Positions 43,254-52,604 of a stretch of 64,000 bases of DNA are shown here, piece by piece. Within the stretch, counting starts at the first letter, position 1. Each line of letters opens with the position of its first letter. The position numbers and the translations under genes were made by a program. This stretch comes from Oscillospiraceae bacterium (GTDB lineage Bacteria; Bacillota; Clostridia; Oscillospirales; Oscillospiraceae), in contig CAKASQ030000061.1 in the NCBI GenBank assembly GCA_916988195.3, positions 1 to 64,000 on the forward strand, read 5' to 3'. The notes beneath the pieces were generated by a model. It did no database searches. It was not told where the DNA came from and saw only the letters and a list, made by a program, of their open reading frames with translations.

Positions 43254-45701
43254 ATGATTGCACAGGTGGCCGTGAGCTGCGCGGTATATGCCATCGATCA
43301 GCCGTATTCCTACCGCGTTCCCGAAAATATGGCGCTTTTGCCCGGTATGCGCGTGGTCGTTCCGTTCGGAAGAGCCAACCGCCGGACAGAGGCCATCGTT
43401 CTGACTATCACGACCGGCAGCGAGGAAACGCTCAAGGCTATCTCGCAGGTGCTGGACGAGACCCCTGTCATGGACGACGAGCAGCTGCGGCTGGCAGCCT
43501 TTGTCCGCGAGCGGTATTTTTGTACGTACTATGATGCGGTAAAGGCGATTCTCCCCGCCGGGCTCTGGTTCCGGCAGGAGAAGGTTTACCGGATTCGCGA
43601 AGCCGCTTCCGACTGCGTGAGCCTCCTTCAGGGCAGGCAGACGGAGATGGCGCTGATGGCGCTTTTGGAGGATTTTGGCGGCAGCGCGCCGGAAGGAGCG
43701 CTTCTTTCGCAGATGGAGGACCGCGCGGCGGCGGAGGCGGCCATTTCGTGGCTGCTTTCCAAAAAGCTCATTGAAAACGACCTCGAGCTTTCGCAGAAAA
43801 GCACGGGGCGAAAACAGAAATTTGCCGCAATAGCCGCGCCTGAGGAGGCAGCCCGGTACGCAGAAAAGAAAAAGCGCACCGCGCCGGTACAGGCGGCAGT
43901 CCTCGAGCTTCTCGGCGCGGCGGGAGAGTCCTCCTGCCGGGAACTGACGGAGCTTACAGGCGCGTCGTCTTCTACCTTCACGAGACTTCAGAAGCTCGGC
44001 CTCATCACGCTCTGGGAGCAGGAGCCCCAGCCGGAGCTTCTTCGCCCCGCGCAGGAGTCTGCCGCGCCGCCGGTTTTAAATGACGAGCAGCAGATGGTTT
44101 TTGACGGACTTTTTTCGCAGATGCACGCGGAAAAGCCGGGGGCGGCGCTACTTTACGGCGTGACCGGCAGCGGAAAAACCGCCGTCTATATCAGCCTCAT
44201 CTATAAGGCCCTGAGGGAGGAGAAGGGCGCGATTTTGCTTGTGCCGGAGATTTCCCTTACGCCGCAGCTGCTCGGAAGGCTCGCGGCGCATTTTGGCGAG
44301 AAGGTCGCCGTGCTCCACTCAAGCCTTCGCATCGCAGAGCGCTTTGCGCAGTGGCGCAGGATTCGAGACGGCGAAGCTCGCGTCGTTGTCGGTACGCGCT
44401 CGGCCGTTTTTGCACCTGTCCGAAACCTGGGACTTTTGATCCTCGATGAGGAGCAGGAGCACACCTATAAATCTGAAAATTCTCCCCGCTACCACGCAAG
44501 AGAGATCGCCCTCTACCGGGGCGCGAAAGCGGGCGCGCTTGTGCTGCTCGGGTCTGCCACGCCGTCAATTGAGAGCATGTACAAGGCAAAAGACGGGGAT
44601 TATACCCTATATACGCTCAAAAAGCGCTACAATGAACAGGCGCTGCCGCAGGCGCAGATCGTCGATCTCAAGCAGGAAATCCGGCAGGGAAACGCGACGT
44701 CCATCAGCTTGCCGCTGGAGGAAAAACTGCGGGACAATATCATCGCCGGCCGGCAGTCGATCCTCTTTCTCAACCGGCGGGGAAACAGTCGATACCTTGT
44801 GTGCGTTGAATGCGGCGATGTGCCGACGTGCCCGAGGTGCAGTGTGCACCTGACGTATCATTCCGTCACGCAGCGCCTGATCTGCCACTACTGCGGCTAC
44901 TCCGAACCGGCGCGCGCGCGCTGTCCGAAATGTGGGGGCGCATTAAAGGCCGTCGGAAGCGGGACGCAGAAGATCGAGCAGGAGCTGCGCTGGATGTTCC
45001 CGGACACGGAGATTTTGCGCATGGACGCGGATACGGTCACGGCCAACAATAGCCACGAGCAGCTGCTCAAACGCTTCGAGGAGGAAAAAATTCCGATCCT
45101 GCTTGGGACGCAGATGGTGACCAAGGGACTCGATTTTGAAAACGTGACGCTCGTCGGCGTTCTGGACGCGGATATGAGCCTGTACGTGAGCAATTACCGC
45201 GCGGCGGAAACGACGTTCAGCCTGATCACGCAGGTGGTCGGCCGAGCGGGCCGCGGCGAGCAGGCGGGCACGGCGATGGTGCAGACCATGACCCCGGAGC
45301 ACCCTGTCATCAAACTCGCGGCCAGACAGGACTACGACGCGTTTTACGAGATGGAGATCGCCATCCGGGAGCTTCACCACTGCCCGCCGTTTTTAGACTT
45401 GTTTTTCATCACGTTCACAGGGCTCTACGAGGACCAGGTCGTGCAGGCAGCAAAGCGGTTTCGTGACAACCTTCGCACGCAGCTGAAAACGCCGCCCTAT
45501 GGGAGCTTTCCCGCGACGCTTCTTGGTCCCGCACCCTGCGCCGTGGCGAAAATCAACTACACGTACCGCTACCGGCTGACGCTGGCGGCGAAAAACGGAA
45601 AACCGCTGCGGCAGCTGCTGGATTTAAGCCTGCGCGCGTTTGCAAAGGACAAACAAAATCGCGGCGTCAATGCGTACGCCGACGTGAATTCATACGATTG
45701 A
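43254..45701 (+). CDS. priA: Primosomal replication protein N' (helicase)
   Basis: An 815-residue superfamily 2 helicase for replication restart. N-terminal 3'-end-binding domain (QPYSYRVPENMALLPGMRVV). Helicase motifs: GVTGSGKTAVYI (Walker A), LVPEISLTPQ, LILDEEQEH (Walker B), GSATPSIES, and later VVGRAGRGEQAG. Between them are the zinc-binding cysteines CVECGDVPTCPRC and CHYCGYSEPARARCPKCGG. coaBC, often found just upstream in other Firmicutes, is absent here. Confidence 0.96.
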   Translation: MIAQVAVSCAVYAIDQPYSYRVPENMALLPGMRVVVPFGRANRRTEAIVLTITTGSEETLKAISQVLDETPVMDDEQLRLAAFVRERYFCTYYDAVKAILPAGLWFRQEKVYRIREAASDCVSLLQGRQTEMALMALLEDFGGSAPEGALLSQMEDRAAAEAAISWLLSKKLIENDLELSQKSTGRKQKFAAIAAPEEAARYAEKKKRTAPVQAAVLELLGAAGESSCRELTELTGASSSTFTRLQKLGLITLWEQEPQPELLRPAQESAAPPVLNDEQQMVFDGLFSQMHAEKPGAALLYGVTGSGKTAVYISLIYKALREEKGAILLVPEISLTPQLLGRLAAHFGEKVAVLHSSLRIAERFAQWRRIRDGEARVVVGTRSAVFAPVRNLGLLILDEEQEHTYKSENSPRYHAREIALYRGAKAGALVLLGSATPSIESMYKAKDGDYTLYTLKKRYNEQALPQAQIVDLKQEIRQGNATSISLPLEEKLRDNIIAGRQSILFLNRRGNSRYLVCVECGDVPTCPRCSVHLTYHSVTQRLICHYCGYSEPARARCPKCGGALKAVGSGTQKIEQELRWMFPDTEILRMDADTVTANNSHEQLLKRFEEEKIPILLGTQMVTKGLDFENVTLVGVLDADMSLYVSNYRAAETTFSLITQVVGRAGRGEQAGTAMVQTMTPEHPVIKLAARQDYDAFYEMEIAIRELHHCPPFLDLFFITFTGLYEDQVVQAAKRFRDNLRTQLKTPPYGSFPATLLGPAPCAVAKINYTYRYRLTLAAKNGKPLRQLLDLSLRAFAKDKQNRGVNAYADVNSYD

Positions 45702-45712
45702 GGGGATATTTT

Positions 45713-46231
45713 ATGGCACTTCGCAACATTGTCACGGTCGGAGACCCGGTGCTTACCAAGGTCTGCCGCCCGGTTACCAAATTTGACGACCGCCTTTCGC
45801 AGCTGGTTGACGACATGATCGAAACGCTCCACGACGCAAACGGCGCGGGATTGGCCGCTCCGCAGATCGGAATTTTGCGCCGTGTGGTCGTGATCAACAC
45901 TGAGGGGGAGGACTGGGAGCTGATCAACCCCGAGATCGTGGAGGTCAGCGAAGAGCAGCAGACCGGCATCGAGGGCTGCTTGAGCCTGCCCGGTCGGTGG
46001 GGCATTGTGACGCGCCCGGAGTATGCCAAGGTCCGCGCGCAGGACCGGCACGGCGACTGGTACGAATACGAAGGAGAAGACCTCACGGCCCGCTGCTTTT
46101 TGCATGAGATCGACCATCTGGACGGACACATGTACACCGAGTTTGCCGAAAAGATGCTCACGCCCGAGGAGCTTGAGGAGCTTCTCAAGGAGCAGGAGGA
46201 CGCGGCGGAAGACGAGGACGCGGAAGTATGA
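45713..46231 (+). CDS. def: Peptide deformylase
   Basis: A 172-residue metalloenzyme removing the formyl group from nascent proteins. Motifs: GAGLAAPQIG, EGCLSLPG (metal Cys) and HEIDHLDG (metal His pair, near residues 131-135). The acidic tail (KEQEDAAEDEDAEV) is longer than usual. Start at 45713 after GAGGGG; overlaps fmt by four bases, coupling deformylase and formyltransferase. Confidence 0.96.
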   Translation: MALRNIVTVGDPVLTKVCRPVTKFDDRLSQLVDDMIETLHDANGAGLAAPQIGILRRVVVINTEGEDWELINPEIVEVSEEQQTGIEGCLSLPGRWGIVTRPEYAKVRAQDRHGDWYEYEGEDLTARCFLHEIDHLDGHMYTEFAEKMLTPEELEELLKEQEDAAEDEDAEV

Positions 46232-47145
46232 AAATTGTCTATATGGGTACGCCCGAGATCGCGAAGGTGTGCCTCGAAAAGCTCTACACGGAAGGCTTTG
46301 ACATTGCGGCGGTTTATACAAAGCCGGACACGCCCAAGAACCGCGGTATGAAGCTCATTGCGTCCGAGGTTAAGACTTACGCCCAGTCAGTGGGCCTGCC
46401 GGTCTATCAGCCGGAAACGTTCCGGGACGATGCAGTGGTAGAGGAGCTCAAGGGGCTTGCGCCCGACCTCATCATCGTTGTGGCCTACGGAAAAATCCTT
46501 CCCCAGCGGGTGCTGGATATCCCGAGGTGTGGCTGCATCAACATGCACGCGAGCATTTTGCCGGAACTTCGCGGTGCGGGGCCCGTGCAGTGGTCGATTC
46601 TCAATCACTGCGACGAGACGGGCGTAACGGCAATGTACCTGACGGCGGGAATGGACGAGGGCGATATCATCGAGATTCGGAAAACTCCCATCGAGCCGAT
46701 GGAGACGACGAGCGAGCTGATGGCACGACTTTCTCACATTGCGGCCGATCTTGCCTGCGATACCGCGCGCGCGATCGAAGCCGGAACTGCGACGAGAACG
46801 CCACAGGACAGCGCGAAGGCGACCTACGCGCCGATGCTCTCGAAGGCTATGAGCCCGATTGACTGGAGCGAAAGCGCAAGATTTGTCATCGACCACGTAC
46901 GCGGCCTCATCCCCTGGCCGGTCGCAACGAGCGAAATTGACGGCAAAACGTTTAAGATTTTCCGCGTCGAGAAAACCGGAAAACAAACAGAAAAAGCCCC
47001 GGGAACGCTTCTGGCGCTCACGAAACAGGGCCTCGAGATTGCCTGCGGCGGGGGAGACGTGCTCGTCATCACCGAGCTTCAGGCCGAGGGCGGCAAGCGC
47101 ATGGCGGCCAGCGCCTATTTTAACGGCCACCCGATCAAACTATAA
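46228..47145 (+). CDS. fmt: Methionyl-tRNA formyltransferase
   Basis: A 305-residue enzyme formylating initiator Met-tRNA. MKIVYMGTPEIAKVCLEKLY start, formyl-folate site NMHASILPELRGAGPVQWSI, then MDEGDIIE and the C-terminal OB-fold domain (GLIPWPVATSEIDGKTFKIF). Ordinary length. Overlaps def with ATGA. Confidence 0.97.
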   Translation: MKIVYMGTPEIAKVCLEKLYTEGFDIAAVYTKPDTPKNRGMKLIASEVKTYAQSVGLPVYQPETFRDDAVVEELKGLAPDLIIVVAYGKILPQRVLDIPRCGCINMHASILPELRGAGPVQWSILNHCDETGVTAMYLTAGMDEGDIIEIRKTPIEPMETTSELMARLSHIAADLACDTARAIEAGTATRTPQDSAKATYAPMLSKAMSPIDWSESARFVIDHVRGLIPWPVATSEIDGKTFKIFRVEKTGKQTEKAPGTLLALTKQGLEIACGGGDVLVITELQAEGGKRMAASAYFNGHPIKL

Positions 47146-47177
47146 ATGGACGCGCCTTTGCGTCCGAAAGGAAGCAT

Positions 47178-48485
47178 ATGAGCGCTAGAACAACAGCTCT
47201 CTGCGCGCTGATTGCCACAAGGCGGCAGGGCGCGTGGTCAGACGGGATTTTAAAGGAATATGTGCAGCGCGACCGGCTCGAACGGCGCGACGCGGCGCTG
47301 GCAGCTACGCTTACCTATGGCGTGATGCAGAACCGGATGCTGCTGGATCATTATCTGGAGCAGGTCGTATCCGGTGGGCTTTCGCGCTTGCAGCCCGCGA
47401 TGCTGGATATTCTGCGTCTCGGCGCGTATCAGATTCTGCTGCTAGACAAAATCCCGGATTCTGCGGCGGTCAACGAGGCCGTCGAGCAAACGAAGCGGTA
47501 CGTGAACCAGAAGGCTGCGGGAATGACAAACGGGGCGCTTCGCGCGCTGTCGCGGAAAAAGGGGAGCCTCAACGAGCCCCGGGACCTCGCGACAAAATAC
47601 AGCCACCCGCAGGCGCTTGTCGAGCTCTTGATGCAAAGCGTCGGGGAGAATCAGATCGAACCCTTCTTGCGGGCGGACAACGAGCCCGCGCCGACGTGCT
47701 TGCAGATAAATCCGCTGTTATCGAACCCTGACGAGGTCGAGCGGGCGCTTACGGAGCAGGATATCTTGTTCCGGAAGCACCCGTGGCTTCCCGGCTGCTA
47801 TCTCGTAACGGGAACGGGGAACCTTGCAAGGCTCGAGTTGTTTACATCCGGCAAGGTCTATGTGCAGGATGCGTCGGCAAAGCTCGCGGCAATGGCGGCG
47901 GGTGTTCAGTCCGGGATGCGCGTTCTGGATACCTGCGCCGCCCCGGGCGGCAAGAGCTTTGCGCTCGCGATGGAAATGAAAAACGAGGGGAGCGTTACCT
48001 CGTGCGATATCCACGCGCACAAAATCTCCCTTATCGAAAAGGGCGCAGAGCGCCTCGGCATTTCGATCATTACCGCCCATGAGGCGGATGCCTCAAAATT
48101 TCAGGAAGTATTCAAAGAGAGCTTTGATGTCGTCGTCGCCGACGTTCCGTGCTCGGGGCTCGGCGTGATCCGCAAAAAGCCGGATATCCGATATAAGGAC
48201 CTTGCGCCGACGGAGCGGCTGCCCCAGGTGCAGGCGGCGATTTTGGAAAATGTGAGCCGGTATGTAAGGCCCGGCGGCGCGCTTTTATACAGCACGTGCA
48301 CGGTTTTGAAGCGGGAAAATGAGGATGTGGCAAACGCGTTTCTGGCGCGTCATCCGGCGTTTCATCTGGAAGCCTTCCCGGTTCCGGATGGATTGGGCGG
48401 ACAGAACGGCGGCATGCTGACACTTTACCCGCACGTACATGAAGCCGATGGCTTTTTCATCTGCAAGCTGAGGAAGAACAAATGA
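47178..48485 (+). CDS. rsmB: 16S rRNA (cytosine-967-C5)-methyltransferase
   Basis: A 435-residue enzyme. An N-terminal NusB-like helical domain (about residues 1-140) precedes the SAM-dependent methylase core. It contains LDTCAAPGGKSFALAMEM (motif I), ADVPCSGLGVIRKKPD (Cys of motif IV) and YSTCTVLKRENEDV (catalytic Cys of motif VI). It matures 16S rRNA. Its stop overlaps the rlmN start. Confidence 0.95.
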   Translation: MSARTTALCALIATRRQGAWSDGILKEYVQRDRLERRDAALAATLTYGVMQNRMLLDHYLEQVVSGGLSRLQPAMLDILRLGAYQILLLDKIPDSAAVNEAVEQTKRYVNQKAAGMTNGALRALSRKKGSLNEPRDLATKYSHPQALVELLMQSVGENQIEPFLRADNEPAPTCLQINPLLSNPDEVERALTEQDILFRKHPWLPGCYLVTGTGNLARLELFTSGKVYVQDASAKLAAMAAGVQSGMRVLDTCAAPGGKSFALAMEMKNEGSVTSCDIHAHKISLIEKGAERLGISIITAHEADASKFQEVFKESFDVVVADVPCSGLGVIRKKPDIRYKDLAPTERLPQVQAAILENVSRYVRPGGALLYSTCTVLKRENEDVANAFLARHPAFHLEAFPVPDGLGGQNGGMLTLYPHVHEADGFFICKLRKNK

Positions 48486-49540
48486 AAGAAGATCTCAAAT
48501 CGATGACCCTTGCCGAGATGGAGGCGGCGTTTGCGGCACTTGGCGAGCCGAAGTTCCGGGCAAAGCAGGTCTTTGTCTGGCTCCATAAGGGCGCGAGAAG
48601 CTTTGACGAGATGACAAATCTCTCAAAGCCCCTTCGCGCGAAGCTCGATAGCCTCTATGATATCACCGCGCCGGAGGTGGCGCGCAAGCAGCTCTCCAAA
48701 AAGGACGGCACGATCAAGTATCTCTGGCGGCTTTCAGACGGCAACTGCGTCGAGTCCGTCGTCATGCAGTACCATCACGGAAACACAGTCTGCATTTCGT
48801 CGGAGGTCGGCTGCCTGATGGGCTGCAAATTCTGCGCATCGACGCTGGGCGGCCTTGTGCGAAGGCTCAGACCCTCGGAGCTTCTCGATCAGGTGCTGTT
48901 CAGTCAGATCGATTCCGGACTTCCCATTTCCAATATCGTGCTCATGGGCATCGGCGAGCCGCTCGACAATTTTGACGCGGTGCTGCGCTTTCTGGAGCTG
49001 GTCAACAGCCCGGACGGGATGAACATCGGTATGCGGCACATCAGTCTTTCTACATGCGGCCTTGTCGATAAGATCAAGCTGCTTGCCGAAAAAAAGCTCC
49101 AGCTGACACTTTCTGTTTCGCTTCATTCGCCGGACAATGAGTCGCGCAATAAGATCATGCCGATCAACAAACGCTGGAACGTCGAAGAGGTTCTGGCTGC
49201 GTGCAAGGAGTATTACGAGATCACCGGCCGGCGTGTGTCCTTTGAGTACACGATGATCTCCGGCGTGAGCGACAGCCCCGAGCAGGCGGAGCTTTTAGCG
49301 AAAAAGCTCTCTGGCATGGGCGCGCATGTGAACATGATTCCGCTCAACGACGTGGAAGAAACGGGGCTCCACACGAGCTCCCGCGAGGCCATCGCGCGCT
49401 TCCAGAGCATTTTGCAGTCGCACGGCATTACCGCGACGGTGCGCCGGACGCTTGGCAGCGACATCGATGCGTCCTGCGGTCAGCTGCGCCGGAAATTTGA
49501 AAAGAACGATCAAAAAGGAGCCGCTGATTCTGCCGATTGA
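48482..49540 (+). CDS. rlmN: 23S rRNA/tRNA adenine-C2 methyltransferase (radical SAM)
   Basis: A 352-residue radical SAM enzyme that methylates A2503 of 23S rRNA and some tRNAs. The cluster motif is VGCLMGCKFCAST (CxxxCxxC, near residues 112-119). A GIGEPLDN segment and the C-terminal RRTLGSDIDASCGQLRRKFE (catalytic Cys) are present. The presence of RlmN-type, not Cfr-type, context suggests housekeeping. Confidence 0.96.
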   Translation: MKEDLKSMTLAEMEAAFAALGEPKFRAKQVFVWLHKGARSFDEMTNLSKPLRAKLDSLYDITAPEVARKQLSKKDGTIKYLWRLSDGNCVESVVMQYHHGNTVCISSEVGCLMGCKFCASTLGGLVRRLRPSELLDQVLFSQIDSGLPISNIVLMGIGEPLDNFDAVLRFLELVNSPDGMNIGMRHISLSTCGLVDKIKLLAEKKLQLTLSVSLHSPDNESRNKIMPINKRWNVEEVLAACKEYYEITGRRVSFEYTMISGVSDSPEQAELLAKKLSGMGAHVNMIPLNDVEETGLHTSSREAIARFQSILQSHGITATVRRTLGSDIDASCGQLRRKFEKNDQKGAADSAD

Positions 49541-49577
49541 ACCAGAGCTTCCGGAAACATAGAAAGGGGACGATACC

Positions 49578-50309
49578 ATGCAGCTTTGGGGACTGACCGA
49601 TCCCGGCAACCTGCGCGAACAGAATCAGGATTCCTACGCCATGCTCTCATTTTCGAGAGATCGTTCCCTGATGATCGTCTGCGACGGTATGGGCGGGGCA
49701 AAGTCCGGCAATGTGGCAAGCTCGCTGGCGGTCGACGTATTCACCGACGAGGTGCGCCGCTGCCAGAAATCAGGACTGACTCCAGAACGCGCGGCGGAGA
49801 TTCTGCGCGGGGCGCTGGAGCTTGCTAATAAGGCAGTCTATGAGCAGGCGCAGCTGAGTGACGATTTTACCGGCATGGGCACGACGCTCGTTGCGGCACT
49901 GATTTTGAAGGACACTGCCGTCATTATCAACGTCGGAGACAGCCGGGCGTATCTTTTTACACCAGACGGCGTGCAGCTTCTGACCGTCGACCACTCGATC
50001 GTGGAGTTCATGGTGCAGCGGGGCGAGCTGACACAGGAGCAGGCCAAAAATCACCCGGGAAAGAACGTCATCACCAGAGCCGTGGGCACCGAGCCATCGG
50101 TCGAGGGTGATATCTATATCCAGAAGCTGCATCGCGACGACTGCCTGCTTCTATGCTCCGATGGGCTGTCGAATGTCATGGCCGATCAGGAGATGCTCTT
50201 TGAGGTTGCGCATGGCGTGCGCAAGAGCGATTGCTGCCAGAGACTTCTGCGCATCGCAAAAAACCGCGGCGCACCGGACAATGTGACGGTCGCGATGGCG
50301 CTTGTTTAG
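49578..50309 (+). CDS. stp: PP2C-type serine/threonine phosphatase (PrpC/Stp)
   Basis: A 243-residue PPM phosphatase. Motifs: GLTDPGNLREQNQDSY, MIVCDGMGGAKSGNVAS (metal Asp), MGTTLVAALIL, NVGDSRAYLF, LLLCSDGLSNVM and GAPDNVTVAMALV. It reverses phosphorylation by the PASTA kinase encoded 15 bases downstream, controlling cell wall and spore-related signalling. Confidence 0.95.
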   Translation: MQLWGLTDPGNLREQNQDSYAMLSFSRDRSLMIVCDGMGGAKSGNVASSLAVDVFTDEVRRCQKSGLTPERAAEILRGALELANKAVYEQAQLSDDFTGMGTTLVAALILKDTAVIINVGDSRAYLFTPDGVQLLTVDHSIVEFMVQRGELTQEQAKNHPGKNVITRAVGTEPSVEGDIYIQKLHRDDCLLLCSDGLSNVMADQEMLFEVAHGVRKSDCCQRLLRIAKNRGAPDNVTVAMALV

Positions 50310-50324
50310 GGAAGGAGCAATCTT

Positions 50325-52604
50325 ATGGATCAATACATAGGAACGCTGTTGGACAATCGATATGAAATTCTCGAGGTTATCGGGACGGGCGGCATGGCCG
50401 TTGTGTATAAGGCCAGATGCAACCGCCTCAACCGCCTCGTTGCCATTAAGGTTTTAAAGCAGGAGCTCTCGCAGGATGAAGAGTTCCGCCGCCGGTTCCA
50501 TGCCGAGTCGCAGGCCGTCGCGATGCTCTCGCACCCGAATATCGTGAGTGTTTACGATGTGTCGCACTCGAATAACCTCGATTATATCGTCATGGAGCTC
50601 ATCGAGGGCATTACGCTCAAGCAGTACCTCGAGCAGAAAGGCCGGCTCAACTGGAGAGAAGCCCTGCATTTTTCCACGCAGATCGCCAAGGCGCTTGAGC
50701 ACGCGCACTCCCGGGGCATTATCCATCGCGACATCAAGCCCCACAACATCATGATTCTGAAAGACGGCAGCGTCAAGGTCGCAGACTTTGGTATTGCCCG
50801 CATCTCCTCCGCGCAAAATACGCTCACGCGCGAGGCGCTGGGGTCGGTGCACTATATTTCCCCCGAGCAGGCCAAGGGCGGCAAGGTTGACTACCGGTCT
50901 GACCTATACTCTCTTGGCGTCGTGATGTACGAAATGCTGACTGGCCGGCCGCCCTTCGACGGCGACACCCCGGTTTCCGTTGCCATCCAGCACATCAACG
51001 CCAAGCCCGTCATGCCGCGCGAACTGAACCCCGATATCCCTGAGGGCTTCGAGCAGATCACAATGCACGCCATGGCGGCGGATATCTCCAAGCGCTACCC
51101 GTCGGCGACGAGAATGCTCGCGGACCTTGAAATTTTTCGAAAGAACCCGAACGTGGTCTTCGATTTTACCGACGATCAGGACGCATTCGACGTTGAGCGG
51201 CTCATCAATGACCCCAATTATCTTCCGGAGTCTTTGCCGCGCCGCGAGCGAAAGCAGCCGTCGAGAGTTTTCATCCCGCAGCGAAAGCAGCCGCCCGCGC
51301 AGCCCGCGCCGAGCCAAACGGAAAAAAAAGGCGCGAACGTCGCGCTCACGGCAGGGATCGTCTGCATCGTGCTGGCCGTGCTCGGCATCGGATATTTCCT
51401 GTATTCCTACTTCTTCTCCGACCTGTTCAGCCGGACGGAGGAGGTGCAGGTGCCGCAGCTTGTGGGGCAGTACTTTGATAATTTTGACCAGAGCCAGTAC
51501 CCGGACCTGACCTTTGAGGTCACCGACTGGCGCGCGAGCGACGCGTATGAAAGCGGCTACGTCATTGAGCAGAGCGTGGATGCGGGCACGATGGTCAAGG
51601 TCGGCTCAAAGATCGAGCTGACGCTTTCGTCCGGCATTGAGACGAACAACATGCAGAACCTTGTGAATATGCCGCTGGAAAACGCGCTGGATTACCTGAA
51701 TTCTCTTTCCATGACGCTGGACATTTCTGTCGACTATCAGGAAAGCGACGTGTATACCGCGGGCTATATCATAAGGACCATCCCAGAGCGGGGCGAGCCG
51801 CTGAGCGACGGGCAGAGCGTGACGCTGGTTGTGAGTACCGGTGTTCCGGTGGAGCTCGTGAAGGTGCCGTCGTTAATCGGCAGCGACGTGGACGACGCGA
51901 TTGCGATGATCAAGGAGGCAGGGCTCGGTGACGGTATGATCAAGTATGTTGACAGCGACCTCCCTGAAGGCACGGTCACGTTCCAGTCCATCGACGCCGA
52001 GACCGAGGTCAAGGCCGGAACGGTCATCAATCTGCAGGCCTCCAAGGGGCCCGAAGAGGCGCAGGAGCCGCTCATCCGCACACTCTCGCAGGACGCGGTG
52101 GTGGAGCAGGGCGAAAAGCTTACCCTGCAGGTGAAGGCTGAGGTTTCGGACGACGGAGAGCTCACGTACGCATGGTACGTATCGGACTCCGGGAACGTCG
52201 CGGACGCGGAGCTTGTCTCCCGCAGCGGAAAGGACAACACGACCTGCGAGGTCGACACCGAAAAGGCCGGCGTCTGGTACTATTTCTGTAAGATCGTCAA
52301 CACGCTCGGAGAAAGCCACACCTCCGCCAACACGCAGATGATCCGCGTGGAGGTGACAAAGAAGCAGGAGCCGGTCAGAGCAGAAATTTCCGTGCGCATG
52401 CCGTCTTCGAGCGGGACGTATGAGGTGCTCGTGAAGGTGGACGGCGAGACGCAGATCGAAGCGTTTACGGTCGATATGGCGGAGCAGTCCAGTCGGTCGA
52501 TCCACCTGACGGTCGAGGGAACCGGCACGCAGACGGTCGACGTGTATCTTGACGGCGTGCTCTATGAGACGATGGAACTGGATTTTGACGCATTGGCAGA
52601 ATGA
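50325..52604 (+). CDS. prkC: PASTA-domain serine/threonine kinase with extra C-terminal Ig-like region
   Basis: A 759-residue membrane kinase. The cytosolic kinase domain (about residues 10-280) has GTGGMAVVYKARC, the VAIKVLKQELS lysine, HRDIKPHNIM and VADFGIARISS. A basic juxtamembrane segment leads to one helix (ALTAGIVCIVLAVLGIGYFL, near 345-365). Outside are three PASTA domains (about residues 370-575), which sense peptidoglycan fragments. The remaining 180 residues are not PASTA. A segment VVEQGEKLTLQVKAEVSDDG..YAWYVSDSG..YFCKIVNTLGE looks like an immunoglobulin-fold domain, followed by a beta-rich end. Works opposite the phosphatase upstream; overlaps rsgA. Confidence 0.93.
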   Translation: MDQYIGTLLDNRYEILEVIGTGGMAVVYKARCNRLNRLVAIKVLKQELSQDEEFRRRFHAESQAVAMLSHPNIVSVYDVSHSNNLDYIVMELIEGITLKQYLEQKGRLNWREALHFSTQIAKALEHAHSRGIIHRDIKPHNIMILKDGSVKVADFGIARISSAQNTLTREALGSVHYISPEQAKGGKVDYRSDLYSLGVVMYEMLTGRPPFDGDTPVSVAIQHINAKPVMPRELNPDIPEGFEQITMHAMAADISKRYPSATRMLADLEIFRKNPNVVFDFTDDQDAFDVERLINDPNYLPESLPRRERKQPSRVFIPQRKQPPAQPAPSQTEKKGANVALTAGIVCIVLAVLGIGYFLYSYFFSDLFSRTEEVQVPQLVGQYFDNFDQSQYPDLTFEVTDWRASDAYESGYVIEQSVDAGTMVKVGSKIELTLSSGIETNNMQNLVNMPLENALDYLNSLSMTLDISVDYQESDVYTAGYIIRTIPERGEPLSDGQSVTLVVSTGVPVELVKVPSLIGSDVDDAIAMIKEAGLGDGMIKYVDSDLPEGTVTFQSIDAETEVKAGTVINLQASKGPEEAQEPLIRTLSQDAVVEQGEKLTLQVKAEVSDDGELTYAWYVSDSGNVADAELVSRSGKDNTTCEVDTEKAGVWYYFCKIVNTLGESHTSANTQMIRVEVTKKQEPVRAEISVRMPSSSGTYEVLVKVDGETQIEAFTVDMAEQSSRSIHLTVEGTGTQTVDVYLDGVLYETMELDFDALAE

